Below are positions 1 through 10,860 of a DNA stretch of 61,926 bases, piece after piece (position 1 is the stretch's first letter; each line of letters begins with the position of its first letter). The notes under the pieces are model-generated. The model worked only from the letters and a program-made list of their open reading frames with translations, had not been told where the DNA came from and made no database searches. This DNA comes from Rhodospirillales bacterium 70-18. Lineage in GTDB: Bacteria; Pseudomonadota; Alphaproteobacteria; Acetobacterales; Acetobacteraceae. The position numbers and the translations under genes are program-made. The stretch spans positions 78,245 through 140,170 of the forward strand of contig MKWE01000052.1 of assembly GCA_001899585.1 (NCBI GenBank), read 5' to 3'.

Positions 1-2
1 GC

Positions 3-116
3 GCGGTCGGCGGCGCGGTGACCACCCCGCGCCCGCCGCCGCCGCGCTACGAGCGCCAACCCGGCCCGCCGGTCTATGAGCGCCAGCCGGCCCCGCCGGG
101 CTACTACCGCTACTGA
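3..116 (+). CDS. C-terminal end of a Pro/Tyr-rich protein (partial)
   Basis: The window opens inside a frame that ends in TGA at 114-116. The 37 visible residues begin AVGGAVTTPRPPPPRYE and end in a tail of Pro, Arg and Tyr with two copies of a YERQP-like unit. Small exported glycine-zipper proteins of alphaproteobacteria often end this way, with a Gly/Ala/Val membrane segment followed by a Pro-rich tail. The start and most of the protein lie outside the window, so the family is only a guess; that the frame is coding is moderately likely. Confidence 0.45.
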   Translation, partial: AVGGAVTTPRPPPPRYERQPGPPVYERQPAPPGYYRY

Positions 117-154
117 CCTCCCGCCCCTCGGGCAGCCGCCACAGGAGATATCGC

Positions 155-826
155 ATGACCCGCCCCACCCTGGCCCACCCCACCCTGGCCCCGGCGGCCC
201 TGGCATATGCGGCCGGCGCGCTGGCCTGCTGCCTCGTGCTGGCCAGCCCGGCCCGCGCCGAGACCCGGCAGTTGCTCGCTGCCGGACATTGGACCGCCTA
301 TAGCGGCACCGACGACCAGCAGAAGCCGGTCTGCGGCATCGCCACCAGCGGGGCGGAGGGGCGGCGCATCGCCATCGAGCAGCCGCAGGGCGAGACCGGG
401 CTGGTGATGCGGCTGGAAAAGACCAGCTGGGCCATCCCGGACAACACGCCGGTGGACATCGCCCTGCAGATCGACGCCAACCCGACCATACCACTGCAGG
501 GCGAGGGCAGCGCCAACCACGTGGCGATCGGCGTCGGCTTCGCCCAGTCCGTCGAGCTGATGCGGGCGATCCGCGCCGGCCGGCAGATCCGGGTGTTCTT
601 CCCCAGCGGCAACGAGCCGATGTGGAGCGGCGGGCTGGACGGCACCAGCGCGGTGATCAATGCCTTCAACGACTGCCGCGCGGCCATGATCCCGGCGGCA
701 CCGGCGACGCCGGCCCCGCCGACGCAGCCATTCCAGCCGCCTGCCGCCCAGCCGGCGCCCGCGCCGCAGGCACCCATCCAGCCGACTGCCCCAGGCCAGC
801 CTGCCGGCCCCACGCCTCGCCTCTGA
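155..826 (+). CDS. Secreted hypothetical protein with Pro-rich tail
   Basis: A 223-residue protein that I cannot assign to a family. Residues 1 to about 35 look like a Sec signal peptide: a basic start, an Ala/Leu core and a PARAET cleavage region, so it is probably periplasmic. The middle (about 36-180) is a mixed globular domain with two cysteines (in PVCGIA and NDCRAA). The last 45 residues are a low-complexity Pro/Ala/Gln tail, a spacer or wall-associated type of sequence. The start has a good Shine-Dalgarno (aggaga) 6-7 nt upstream. It lies just downstream of another Pro-rich protein, and a hairpin at 855-883 may end the transcript. Confidence 0.7.
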   Translation: MTRPTLAHPTLAPAALAYAAGALACCLVLASPARAETRQLLAAGHWTAYSGTDDQQKPVCGIATSGAEGRRIAIEQPQGETGLVMRLEKTSWAIPDNTPVDIALQIDANPTIPLQGEGSANHVAIGVGFAQSVELMRAIRAGRQIRVFFPSGNEPMWSGGLDGTSAVINAFNDCRAAMIPAAPATPAPPTQPFQPPAAQPAPAPQAPIQPTAPGQPAGPTPRL

Positions 827-854
827 CCCCCCGGACGGAGGCCGCCCGACCCGT

Positions 855-883
855 GGCAATCGAGGCTTTCCGCCCCGATTGCC
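855..883 (+). terminator. Hairpin after the secreted protein gene
   Basis: Perfect 8-bp arms GGCAATCG and CGATTGCC separated by 13 nt, 29 nt after the stop of the upstream gene. No U-run follows, so it is either a weak intrinsic terminator or a regulatory palindrome for the LacI-type gene that follows. Confidence 0.35.
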
Positions 884-945
884 GCGGCGCGCCCGCGCGC
901 GCTACAGTTGGATGATAAGGCAACCATCCGGGGAGCGAAAACGTC

Positions 946-1956
946 TTGTCCACCCGTCGCACCGGCTCGACCGGCGCCGTGAAGATCACCGACGTCGCCG
1001 CCGCAGCCGGCGTCGCGCCGATGACGGTTTCGCGCGTGCTGAACACCCCCGAGCGTGTGTCGGTGGAAACCCGTGAGCGGGTGCAGGCGACGATCGACCG
1101 GCTGGGCTATGTGCCCAACCTGATCGCCGGCGGCCTGTCGAGCCGGCGCAGCCGGATGATCGCCGCCATCGTGCCCACGATCGCCAGCCCGATGTTCAGC
1201 GACCCGGTGCAGGCCTTCACCGACACGCTCGACCATGCCGGCTACCGGGTGATCCTGGCGCTGTCCAACTACAACGACGCCGGTGAGGAGGCGCTGATCC
1301 GCGCCATGCTGACCCGCCGGCCGGACGGCCTGCTGCTGACCGGTGCGCAGCACACCCCGCGGGTGCAGCGCCTGCTGCGCGACGCGCATATCCCGGTGGT
1401 GGAGATCTGGGACGCGACGGAGCAGCCGGTCGACATGCTGGTGGGCTTCGACCATGCCGAGGTGGGCGCGGCCGTCGCCGATTTCTTTGCCGCCCAGGGC
1501 CACACCCATTTCGCCAGCCTGGCCGCCGGCGACCCGCGCGGGCTGGCGCGCCGGGCCGGCTTCGTCAGCCAGGTCGCCCGCCACGGAGGCACCGTGATCG
1601 AGGCGGCGGCCCTGCGCGCGCCCAGCGGCATCGCTGACGGCCGGCATGGGCTGCGCGAACTCGCCCCCGCCCTTGGCCCGCGCACCGCCCTGCTGTGCAG
1701 TTCCGACCTGGTCGCCTTCGGCGCGGTCACCGAGGCGCGGCAGATGGGCATCGCGGTGCCGGAGCGCCTGGCCATCTGCGGCTTCGGCGATTTCGACATC
1801 GGCCGCAACAGCGAGCCGCCGATCACCACCGTCAGCGTCGACGGCGCCGCCATGGGCCGCATCGCCGCCGAGAACCTGCTGGCCCGGATGGCCGGCGGCA
1901 GCCCCCCCTCGCGCATCCTGGTGCCGTTCCGCATCATCCCGCGTGCCACCACCTGA
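946..1956 (+). CDS. LacI-family transcriptional regulator
   Basis: A 336-residue LacI/GntR-type repressor. The N-terminal helix-turn-helix spans about residues 12-32 (KITDVAAAAGVAPMTVSRVLN), followed by the hinge. From about residue 68 comes the periplasmic-binding-protein-like effector domain, with a typical CSSDLVAFG segment near 250. The frame opens with TTG at 946 after a ggggag ribosome site; an in-frame GTG at 979 would start exactly at the HTH and is a plausible alternative. It is followed after 11 nt by an RraA-like gene with its own ribosome site (gagga), so the two are probably co-transcribed. The regulator likely responds to the sugar acid or dicarboxylate that the pathway uses. 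Ligand unknown. Confidence 0.88.
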   Translation: MSTRRTGSTGAVKITDVAAAAGVAPMTVSRVLNTPERVSVETRERVQATIDRLGYVPNLIAGGLSSRRSRMIAAIVPTIASPMFSDPVQAFTDTLDHAGYRVILALSNYNDAGEEALIRAMLTRRPDGLLLTGAQHTPRVQRLLRDAHIPVVEIWDATEQPVDMLVGFDHAEVGAAVADFFAAQGHTHFASLAAGDPRGLARRAGFVSQVARHGGTVIEAAALRAPSGIADGRHGLRELAPALGPRTALLCSSDLVAFGAVTEARQMGIAVPERLAICGFGDFDIGRNSEPPITTVSVDGAAMGRIAAENLLARMAGGSPPSRILVPFRIIPRATT

Positions 1957-1967
1957 GGAGTTTCGCC

Positions 1968-2681
1968 ATGCCCGGCTTTTCCGACGAATGCCTGGAGCGG
2001 ATGCGCCGCGTCAGCACCGCCACGCTGACCACCCAGATGTTCAAGCGCGGCTTTCGCAACATATTCATGCAGGGCGTCCGCCCGCTTGGCCCCTTCCGCG
2101 CCAATCTCGTCGGCCCGGCCTTCACGATGCGCAACATTCCGGCGCGCGAGGACCTCGACCTGCTCTCCACCCTGGGCAACCCCGAGCACCCGCAGCGCAA
2201 GGCGGTGGAAACCACGCCGGCCGGCCATGTGCTGGTGATGGATTGCCGGCGCGACACCTCGGTGGCCTCCGGCGGCGAAATCCTGATGACCCGGCTGTCC
2301 AAGCGCGGCGCGGCGGGCATGGTCTCCGATGGCGGCGTGCGCGATTCCGGACCGATCTCGCAATTGCCGATGCCGGTGTACTGCGCGGCCCCCTCGGCGC
2401 CGCTGAACCTGGTCGCGCATCACGCCGTGGAGGTGAACACGCCGATCGGCTGCGGCGGCGTGGCGGTGTTCCCGGGCGACCTGATCGTGGCCGATGCCGA
2501 CGGCGTGGTGGTGATCCCGGCGCATCTGGCCGAGGACGTCGCCCGCGACGCGGCCGAGCAGGAGGAACTGGAAGCCTTCGTGCTGTCGCGCATCGAGGCC
2601 GGCGCGCCGCTGCCCGGCACCTATCCGCCGAACGAGGCGACGCTCGCCGCCTACCAGGAATGGCGCAAGACGCGCGGCTGA
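1968..2681 (+). CDS. RraA-like / HMG aldolase-type protein
   Basis: 237 residues of the RraA / dimethylmenaquinone methyltransferase-like fold. Members act as 4-hydroxy-4-methyl-2-oxoglutarate or oxaloacetate aldolases/decarboxylases in aromatic and sugar-acid breakdown, or inhibit RNase E. The conserved metal/substrate motif is present: GGEIL at 102-106 and SDGGVRD at 120-126, giving D121, R125 and D126. The intact active site and the adjacent LacI regulator favour a catabolic lyase over an RNase regulator. The start is the ATG 11 nt after the regulator's stop with gagga upstream. The 3' neighbour malate synthase is separated by 124 nt. Confidence 0.82.
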   Translation: MPGFSDECLERMRRVSTATLTTQMFKRGFRNIFMQGVRPLGPFRANLVGPAFTMRNIPAREDLDLLSTLGNPEHPQRKAVETTPAGHVLVMDCRRDTSVASGGEILMTRLSKRGAAGMVSDGGVRDSGPISQLPMPVYCAAPSAPLNLVAHHAVEVNTPIGCGGVAVFPGDLIVADADGVVVIPAHLAEDVARDAAEQEELEAFVLSRIEAGAPLPGTYPPNEATLAAYQEWRKTRG

Positions 2682-2805
2682 CCCGCGATCCATTTACGAT
2701 CCTGATGGATAAATGAGTTCTCCTGACGGATCGATAATGGCTCTCGACATTCCGCGCCGCCGCGGCAAGAAACCCTCAGAGAACAACAAACGGGGGACCT
2801 GCCCG

Positions 2806-4968
2806 ATGGATCACGTGCCGGCTGGCGAGCTCAAGGTCTCGCCGCTGCTCAAGGCGTTCGTGGAAACCGAGGCGCTGCCTGGCACCGGGCTGGATGCCGC
2901 CGGGTTCTGGGCGGGGCTGTCCAACCTCGTGCGCCTGTTCGCGCCGCGCAACCAGGCGCTGCTGGCGGTGCGCGACGCCATGCAGGCGCGCATCGACGAG
3001 TGGCACACCGCCCGGCGCGGCCAGCCGCACGATGCCGCCGCGTACGAGGAATTTCTGCGCGAAATCGGCTATAAATTGCCCGATCCTGGCGCTTTTCAGG
3101 TCGCCACGGCCGATGTGGACGCGGAAATCGCCAGCATCGCCGGCCCGCAGCTGGTGGTGCCGGTCAGCAACGCCCGCTATGCGCTGAATGCCGGCAACGC
3201 CCGCTGGGGCAGCCTGTACGACGCGCTCTACGGCACCGACGCCATCACCGAGGATGACGGCGCCGCGCGCGGCCGCGGCTACAACCCGGTGCGGGGCGCC
3301 CGCGTGGTCGCCCGCGCCAGCGCGGTGCTGGACCAGGCAGCGCCGCTGGCCGGCGCCACCCATGCCGAGGCCACCCTCTACAGCGTGGCGGCCGGCAGGC
3401 TGGCGGTGCGCACCGCCGCCGGCGCCACCGGACTGGCCGATCCGGCGCAGTTCGTCGGCTATCGCGGCGAGGCCGCCGCGCCCACCGCCATCCTGCTGCG
3501 CCATCACGGCCTGCATATCGAGCTGGTGATCGACCGCAGCCACCCGATCGGCCGCGACAGCGCCGCCGGGCTGGCCGATGTGGTCATGGAATCCGCCATC
3601 ACCACCATCATGGACTGCGAGGATTCCATCGCCGCGGTGGACGCCGCCGACAAGGTGGAGGTGTATCGCAACTGGCTCGGCCTGATGCAGGGCACGCTGT
3701 CCGCCGCCTTCGAGAAGGGCGGCCAGACCCTGCATCGCCATCTCAACCCCGACCGGGTCTACACCGCGCCCGCCGGCGGCGAGGTCACCGTGCCGGGTCG
3801 CAGCCTCATGCTGATCCGCAATGTCGGCCATCACATGTTCACCGACGCCGTGCTGGACCAGGCCGGCCAGGAGATCCCCGAGACCATTCTCGACGCCGCG
3901 ATCACCTCGCTGATCGCCGTGCACGACCTGAAAGGCGCCGGGCCGCTGCGCAACAGCCGCGCCGGCTCGGTCTATATCGTGAAGCCGAAGATGCACGGCC
4001 CGGACGAGGTCGCCTTCGCGTCCGACCTGTTCGCCGCCGTGGAGGACATGCTGCGCCTCGGCCGCAACACCCTCAAGATGGGCATCATGGACGAGGAGCG
4101 GCGCACCACGCTGAACCTGCGCGCCTGCATCCGCGCCGCCCGCGAGCGGGTGGTGTTCATCAACACCGGCTTCCTCGACCGCACCGGCGACGAGATCCAT
4201 ACCTCCATGCTGGCCGGGCCGATGATCCGCAAGAACGACATGCGCGGCGCCGCCTGGATCGCGGCCTATGAGAACAACAACGTCGATGCCGGCCTGGCCT
4301 GCGGCCTGCGCGGGCGGGCGCAGATCGGTAAGGGCATGTGGGCGGCGCCGGACCGGATGGCCGACATGCTGGCGCAGAAGATCGGCCACCCCATTGCCGG
4401 CGCCAACACCGCCTGGGTCCCCTCCCCCACCGCCGCCACGCTGCATGCGCTGCACTACCACATGGTCGACGTGGCCGCCCGGCAGACCGAGCTTGCCGCC
4501 CGCGCGCCGGCGAAACTGTCCGACATCCTGACCATCCCGCTGGCCGACCGGCCCAACTGGTCGCCGGAGGAGGTGCAGCAGGAGCTGGACAACAACGCCC
4601 AGGGCATCCTTGGCTACGTGGTCCGCTGGATCGACCAGGGCGTCGGCTGCTCCAAGGTGCCCGACATCCACGATGTCGGCCTGATGGAGGACCGCGCCAC
4701 CCTGCGCATCTCCAGCCAGCACATCGCCAACTGGCTGCGCCACGGCATCGCCACCGAGGCGCAGGTGATGGCGACGATGAAGCGCATGGCCCTGGTGGTG
4801 GACCGCCAGAACGCCGGCGACCCGCTCTACCGCCCGATGGCCCCCGCCTATGACGGCGTCGCCTTCAAGGCCGCCTGCGACCTGGTGTTCGAGGGGCTGA
4901 CCCAGCCCAACGGCTACACCGAGTTCATCCTGCACCGCCGCCGCCGCGAGGCGAAGGCGGCGCAGTGA
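2806..4968 (+). CDS. glcB: Malate synthase G
   Basis: Condenses glyoxylate with acetyl-CoA to malate, the second step of glyoxylate assimilation. The chosen ATG ([10 protein letters not shown]) gives 720 residues, the usual isoform G length of about 723, and has a gggga ribosome site 8 nt upstream; an upstream in-frame ATG at 2713 would add 31 unconserved residues. Family hallmarks are visible: [14 protein letters not shown], the NVGHHMFTD stretch, [12 protein letters not shown], and a C-terminal [20 protein letters not shown] region. No isocitrate lyase gene is in the window, so glyoxylate may come from glycolate or purine breakdown. A MaoC-like gene follows after 15 nt. Confidence 0.96.
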   Translation: MDHVPAGELKVSPLLKAFVETEALPGTGLDAAGFWAGLSNLVRLFAPRNQALLAVRDAMQARIDEWHTARRGQPHDAAAYEEFLREIGYKLPDPGAFQVATADVDAEIASIAGPQLVVPVSNARYALNAGNARWGSLYDALYGTDAITEDDGAARGRGYNPVRGARVVARASAVLDQAAPLAGATHAEATLYSVAAGRLAVRTAAGATGLADPAQFVGYRGEAAAPTAILLRHHGLHIELVIDRSHPIGRDSAAGLADVVMESAITTIMDCEDSIAAVDAADKVEVYRNWLGLMQGTLSAAFEKGGQTLHRHLNPDRVYTAPAGGEVTVPGRSLMLIRNVGHHMFTDAVLDQAGQEIPETILDAAITSLIAVHDLKGAGPLRNSRAGSVYIVKPKMHGPDEVAFASDLFAAVEDMLRLGRNTLKMGIMDEERRTTLNLRACIRAARERVVFINTGFLDRTGDEIHTSMLAGPMIRKNDMRGAAWIAAYENNNVDAGLACGLRGRAQIGKGMWAAPDRMADMLAQKIGHPIAGANTAWVPSPTAATLHALHYHMVDVAARQTELAARAPAKLSDILTIPLADRPNWSPEEVQQELDNNAQGILGYVVRWIDQGVGCSKVPDIHDVGLMEDRATLRISSQHIANWLRHGIATEAQVMATMKRMALVVDRQNAGDPLYRPMAPAYDGVAFKAACDLVFEGLTQPNGYTEFILHRRRREAKAAQ

Positions 4969-4983
4969 CGCCCGGCGGCTGAG

Positions 4984-5427
4984 ATGCTGTACCTGGAGGA
5001 CCTGGAGCTAGGCGCGGTCATCGACTGCGGCAGTTTCAGGCTCGGCCGCGACGAGATCGTGGCCTTCGCCGAACGCTATGACCCGCAGCCCTTCCACCTC
5101 GACGAGGATGCGGCGCGAGCCTCGTATTTCCAGGGCCTCTGCGCCTCCGGCCTGCACAGCCAGGGGGCGGCGATCGGGTTGATGGTGCGCCGCCTGCAAG
5201 GCATCGCCTTCGTCGCCGGCTGGTCGCTGCACGAGGCGCGCTTCTACGCCGCGGTGCGCCCGGATACCGAATACCGCGTGCGGGCCAGTTGGTCGGACAT
5301 CTCGCCCTCGCCGCGCAACCCCGCGCGCGGCCGCGCCAGCATCGCCGGCGAGGCCCGCGACGCCGAGGGCGGGCTGGTGATGACCTTCGGCGTCACCTAC
5401 GTGATCGCCCGCCGCCCGGCGCGGTAG
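4984..5427 (+). CDS. MaoC-family dehydratase-like protein
   Basis: 147-residue single hotdog protein of the MaoC/(R)-hydratase type, which hydrates enoyl-CoA thioesters. The hydratase signature is recognisable as AERYDPQPFHLDEDAA, with the conserved Asp and His of the catalytic loop, followed by the glycine-containing FQGLCASGLHS helix. It starts 15 nt after glcB and is probably in the same transcript. In this setting it may act on mesaconyl- or crotonyl-type CoA esters linked to glyoxylate/acetate assimilation, but the substrate is an inference. Confidence 0.85.
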   Translation: MLYLEDLELGAVIDCGSFRLGRDEIVAFAERYDPQPFHLDEDAARASYFQGLCASGLHSQGAAIGLMVRRLQGIAFVAGWSLHEARFYAAVRPDTEYRVRASWSDISPSPRNPARGRASIAGEARDAEGGLVMTFGVTYVIARRPAR

Positions 5428-5488
5428 CCGCTCTGGTCGCGCGGCGGGCCACGCTTTAGGCTGGCGGCAGAAGATCCCGGAGGAAACC

Positions 5489-7096
5489 ATGCGCTTCATC
5501 ATCGGCCCCGTGCTGGCCCTCGGCCTGTCCGCCGCCCTTGCCCCGGCCCGCGCCGCGGAGATCACCGTGGCGCTGTCCGCGGCGCCTACCTCGTCCGACC
5601 CGCATTTCCACGATCTCGGCCCCAACAATGCCCTGATGCACCAGCTCTACGGCACGCTGGTGCGCACCGACGCCACCCTGCATCCGGTGCCGGACCTGGC
5701 GCTGTCCTGGAAGCTGCTCGACGACCACACTTGGTCCTTCAGCCTCGACCCGGACGCGAAATTCAGCGACGGCACGCCGTTCACCGCCAACGACGTGGTG
5801 TTCAGCCTCTGCCGCACCATCAGGGGCGTCGGGCCCACGCACTCCTTCACCTCGGTGCCGCTGGCGATGGCGACCGTCGAGACGCCGGACGCGCATACCG
5901 TCATATTGCACACCAGGCAGCCCGAGCCGCTGATGCCCATCCAGCTCGCCGGTTTCGCCATCATCTCCGCCCATGCCGCCGGCGCCGGCCATATCGACTT
6001 CAACCCGGACAATCAGTGCGGCCTCGTCAACCTGCCGCCCTCGTCGGCCTTCGACACGCTCAAGCTGTCCGTCGGCACCGGCCGCTACCGGCTGGCGCGC
6101 TACACCAGCGGCGACACCATCGTGATGGAGCCGAACCAGTACCACCACGGCGCCCCGGCGCGCTGGAGCCGCGTGACCTTTAAGGCGGTGCCCAATTCCG
6201 GCGCCCGCGTGGCCGGCCTGCTTTCCGGCGATTTCGACCTGATCGAGAACCCCTCGGCCCAGGACCTGCCGGCACTGAAGGCGCATGGCGGCCTCGCCTG
6301 GACGGTCACGCCGTCCAACCGCCTCATCTTCCTGCAACCCGACATCGGCCGCGACAAGACCCCGCTGGTGCAGACCGCCGACGGCCGCAACCCGCTGCAG
6401 GACCCGCGCGTGCGCCAGGCGCTGTCGCTGGCGATCGACCGGCAGGCCATCACCACCCGGTTGATGGAGGGCCTCGCCACGCCGGCCGACCAGTTCGTCC
6501 CGCCGCCGCTGTTCGGCTTCCTGCCGAACCCGCCCAAGCTTGGCTACGATCCCGCCCGCGCCCGCGCGCTGCTGGCCGAGGCCGGCTATCCGAACGGGTT
6601 CGCGCTTACCCTCTCGGCCACCAACAACCGCTATATCGACGACAGCCAGGTGGCGCAGGCGATCGGCCAGTACCTCACCCGCATCGGCATCAAGACCACC
6701 GTCGATGCCATGACCCAGACGGTGTTCTTCCCCCGCCGCACCAAGCGCGAGTTCAGCCTGTCGATGGGCGGCTGGGGCTACGGCACCGGCGAGGCCTCCA
6801 ACCTGCTGCGCTATTTCGTGGTCGGCCCGCTGCCGGCGCGCGGCCTCGGCCGCTCCAACTACGGCGGCTACCACAGCGCCGCCTTCGACGCCGTGTTCAC
6901 CAAGGCGATCGACGAGATGAACGACGAGCGCCGCCGCGACGAGCTGTACCAGGCGCAGACCATCGCCCTGCACGACAACGCGCTGATCCCGCTCTACTGG
7001 GAAACCTCGCTCTGGGCCTACAAGGACCGCTACAGCTTCACCGGCCGGATGGACCAGCGGACGGATGTGGACGGGCTGAAGCCGAAGGCGAACTGA
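5489..7096 (+). CDS. ABC transporter substrate-binding protein, peptide/opine type (SBP family 5)
   Basis: 535-residue periplasmic binding protein of the DppA/OppA family. A Sec signal peptide ends around residue 23 (PARAAEIT). The family landmarks follow: SSDPHFHDLGPNN, an SWKLLDDHTWSF beta-hairpin, DGTPFTANDVVFS, and a C-terminal LIPLYWETSLWAYKDRY segment. A ggagga ribosome site precedes the ATG. No permease or ATPase genes are adjacent, so it must share a transporter encoded elsewhere or act as an orphan binding protein. It converges with the aminotransferase gene on the opposite strand. Confidence 0.92.
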   Translation: MRFIIGPVLALGLSAALAPARAAEITVALSAAPTSSDPHFHDLGPNNALMHQLYGTLVRTDATLHPVPDLALSWKLLDDHTWSFSLDPDAKFSDGTPFTANDVVFSLCRTIRGVGPTHSFTSVPLAMATVETPDAHTVILHTRQPEPLMPIQLAGFAIISAHAAGAGHIDFNPDNQCGLVNLPPSSAFDTLKLSVGTGRYRLARYTSGDTIVMEPNQYHHGAPARWSRVTFKAVPNSGARVAGLLSGDFDLIENPSAQDLPALKAHGGLAWTVTPSNRLIFLQPDIGRDKTPLVQTADGRNPLQDPRVRQALSLAIDRQAITTRLMEGLATPADQFVPPPLFGFLPNPPKLGYDPARARALLAEAGYPNGFALTLSATNNRYIDDSQVAQAIGQYLTRIGIKTTVDAMTQTVFFPRRTKREFSLSMGGWGYGTGEASNLLRYFVVGPLPARGLGRSNYGGYHSAAFDAVFTKAIDEMNDERRRDELYQAQTIALHDNALIPLYWETSLWAYKDRYSFTGRMDQRTDVDGLKPKAN

Positions 7097-7109
7097 GCCG
7101 CCGCGGCGA

Positions 7110-8441
<1,332 letters not shown>

Positions 8442-8485
8442 TTAGCCGATAGCATCACGGGAATGCCACAGCGGGATGCCCCGAC

Positions 8486-9325
8486 ATGACCGAACTTGCT
8501 GCCCTGTTCGCCCGCCCCGGCGCCAACGACCTGGACTGGGAGGACCCGCATCTGCCCGGCCGGCGCATCGTGCTGCGCAGCGCCCGCCCCGCCCATGTCT
8601 CGCCGCAGACCCCGGTGCTGTTCGTCCACCACGGCGTCAACCGCAACGGCGGCGACTACCGCGACTACTGGCTGCCGCTGGTGGACGAGGCCGACCTGAT
8701 GGTGATCGCCCCGGAATTCCCCGCCGCCGATTTCCCGGGCTCGGCCTGGTACAATTTCGGCAACCGCAGCAGCGAGTCCGGTGCGCCCAACCCGCGCGAC
8801 TCCTGGACCTACAACACCGACCAGCGCGTGTTCGATGCCCTGCGCGCCCAGGGCCTCACCGAGCATGGCCGCTACGGCGTGTGGGGCCATTCGGCGGGCG
8901 GGCAGTTCGTGCACCGGATGCTCTCGCTCGGCCTGCGCGCCGGGGTGGCCGCGGCCGTCACCGCCAATGCCGGCACCTATGCGATGCCCGACCCGGAGGT
9001 AGACTTCCCCTACGGCCTGGGCGGCACCGGCATGGACGAGAACGGCCTGGCCAGCCTGCTGTCCTTCCGCCTCACGGTCATGGCCGGCACCGCGGACACC
9101 GACTCCGGCGGCGAGCACTTCCCCCGGGAGCCGGAGGCGATGCGCCAGGGCACCAACCGCTACGAGCGCGCCCACGCCTATATCGCCACCGCCCGCCGGC
9201 AGGCGCGCCGGTTGGGCCTGCATTGCGCCTGGACCATCGTCGACGTGCCCGGCGTGGCGCATGATGGCGAATTGATGTCCGCCGCCGCCGCGCCCATCCT
9301 GTCCGCCGCCCTGCACGCCATCTGA
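8486..9325 (+). CDS. Alpha/beta hydrolase
   Basis: 279-residue alpha/beta-hydrolase with no signal peptide. The oxyanion HHG lies at 48-50 and the nucleophile elbow GHSAGGQ puts Ser136 at the catalytic position; the C-terminal VAHDGELM provides a candidate His. The layout resembles PHB-depolymerase/poly-esterase-like serine hydrolases. The M20 amidohydrolase begins 12 nt downstream with its own ribosome site, so an operon of two hydrolases acting on amides or esters is likely. Substrate unknown. Confidence 0.85.
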   Translation: MTELAALFARPGANDLDWEDPHLPGRRIVLRSARPAHVSPQTPVLFVHHGVNRNGGDYRDYWLPLVDEADLMVIAPEFPAADFPGSAWYNFGNRSSESGAPNPRDSWTYNTDQRVFDALRAQGLTEHGRYGVWGHSAGGQFVHRMLSLGLRAGVAAAVTANAGTYAMPDPEVDFPYGLGGTGMDENGLASLLSFRLTVMAGTADTDSGGEHFPREPEAMRQGTNRYERAHAYIATARRQARRLGLHCAWTIVDVPGVAHDGELMSAAAAPILSAALHAI

Positions 9326-9337
9326 AGGACCAGCCCC

Positions 9338-10756
9338 ATGCAGAACACCGACCCCGTCTGGCAGCACGTCGATGCCAAGAAGGAACAGTTCATCGAACTC
9401 TCCGACAAGATCTGGGACAATCCCGAGATCGCCTACGACGAATACGGCGCCGTGGCCGACCACACCGAGATGCTGGAGCGCGAGGGCTTCCGCGTCAGCC
9501 GCAACGTCGGCGGCATCCCCACCGCCGTCATGGGCGAGGCCGGGGAGGAAGGGCCGGTGATCGCCATCCTCGGTGAGTACGACGCGCTGCCCGGCCTCAG
9601 CCAGGAGAACGGCGTCGCCGAGCCGCGCCCGCTGCCCGGCAGCGGCCTCGGCCATGGCTGCGGCCACAACCTGCTCGGCTCGGCCGCCATCCTGGCCGCC
9701 ACCGCGGTGAAGGACTTCCTCGCCGAGCGCGGGCTGAAGGGGCGCGTGCGCTACTACGGCTGCCCGGCCGAGGAAGGCGGCGCCGCCAAATCCTTCATGG
9801 TGCGCGAGGGCGCGTTCAAGGACGTGGACATCGCCATCTCCTGGCATCCGGCGGCGTTCTCCGGCGTCAACGACGCAATGTCGCTGGCCAATACCCGCAT
9901 CGACTTCACCTTCACCGGGCGCGCCAGCCATGCCGCCGCCGCCCCGCATCTCGGCCGCTCGGCACTGGATGCGGTCGAGCTGATGAATGTCGGCGTCAAC
10001 TACATGCGCGAACACATGCCCAGCGACGCGCGCATCCATTACGCCTATCTCGACACCGGCGGCGTGGCGCCGAACGTGGTGCAGGGCAAAGCCAAGATCC
10101 GCTACGCCATCCGCGCCCGCGAGCTGCCCGAGCTCTGGCCGCTGATCGAGCGGGTGAAAAAGATCGCCGAGGGCGCCGCCCTGATGACCGAGACCAAGGT
10201 GGAGCACCAAGTCATCAGCGCCGTCTCCAACCTGCTCGGCAACACCCCGCTGGAGCACGCGATGTACGACGCCTTCGAGCGTCTCGGCCCGCCGCAATGG
10301 GACGACGCGGACCGCGACTTCGCCCGCAAGATTCAGGCGACGCTGAGCCAGGAGGATATCACCTCCGCCTTCCGCCGCGTCGGCCAGAAGGTGACGAAAG
10401 ACCCGCTCTGCGAAGCCATCGTGCCGCTGGACGCCAAGGGCGCGCCGATGATGGGCTCCACCGACGTGGGCGACGTGTCCTGGGTGGTCCCCACCGTGCA
10501 GGCGCGCGGCGCCACCTACGCCATCGGCACGCCCGGCCATTCCTGGCAGCTCACCGCCCACGGCAAGACGCCGCTGGCGCATAAGGGCATGGTGCATGTC
10601 GCCAAGATCATGGCCTCCACCGCCACCGCGGCGCTGGAGAACCCGGCGCTGATCGCCCAGGCCAAGGCCGACTACGCGAAGCGGACCGACGGCAACCCCT
10701 ATGTCTGCCCGCTGCCGACCAACATCAAGCCGCCGATCAAGCCGCGCGCCGCATAG
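9338..10756 (+). CDS. M20-family amidohydrolase (AbgB-like)
   Basis: 472-residue zinc-dependent amidohydrolase of peptidase family M20D, similar in layout to p-aminobenzoyl-glutamate hydrolase subunit B. Metal-site motifs are visible: GEYDALPGL with the Asp, GLGHGCGHNLLG (HxCGH), and GCPAEEGGAAK with the Glu pair. A bacterial exopeptidase dimerisation insert follows (TFTGRASHAAAAPHLGRSALDA), and a C-terminal GTPGHSWQLTAHGK carries the last metal His. It probably hydrolyses N-acyl or aryl amino acids. It is cotranscribed with the upstream hydrolase; a paralogous A subunit is not nearby. Confidence 0.92.
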   Translation: MQNTDPVWQHVDAKKEQFIELSDKIWDNPEIAYDEYGAVADHTEMLEREGFRVSRNVGGIPTAVMGEAGEEGPVIAILGEYDALPGLSQENGVAEPRPLPGSGLGHGCGHNLLGSAAILAATAVKDFLAERGLKGRVRYYGCPAEEGGAAKSFMVREGAFKDVDIAISWHPAAFSGVNDAMSLANTRIDFTFTGRASHAAAAPHLGRSALDAVELMNVGVNYMREHMPSDARIHYAYLDTGGVAPNVVQGKAKIRYAIRARELPELWPLIERVKKIAEGAALMTETKVEHQVISAVSNLLGNTPLEHAMYDAFERLGPPQWDDADRDFARKIQATLSQEDITSAFRRVGQKVTKDPLCEAIVPLDAKGAPMMGSTDVGDVSWVVPTVQARGATYAIGTPGHSWQLTAHGKTPLAHKGMVHVAKIMASTATAALENPALIAQAKADYAKRTDGNPYVCPLPTNIKPPIKPRAA

Positions 10757-10788
10757 GGGGGTAACGCCGTCCGCCTGGCCTGCGGCGG

Positions 10789-10802
10789 TTGATCTGGATC
10801 AT
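10789..10802 (+). promoter_or_regulatory. FNR/ANR-type box upstream of the FmdE gene
   Basis: TTGATCTGGATCAT matches the CRP/FNR-family consensus TTGAT-N4-ATCAA at 9 of 10 positions. It lies 58 nt upstream of the FmdE-domain start codon, a workable distance for activation. It suggests control by oxygen limitation or nitric oxide through an FNR/DNR-like activator; the site is seen, the regulator is inferred. Confidence 0.55.
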
Positions 10803-10860
10803 GGCGCCACCCTCGCGGTCCGGCCAAAGGCTCGCGGGTATGGAACTTTACGAGTGTGCC

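Noticed and set aside
2713-2805. N-terminal extension of malate synthase
   Set aside because: The 31 extra residues are not family-like and the ATG at 2806 has the better ribosome site and gives the usual length.
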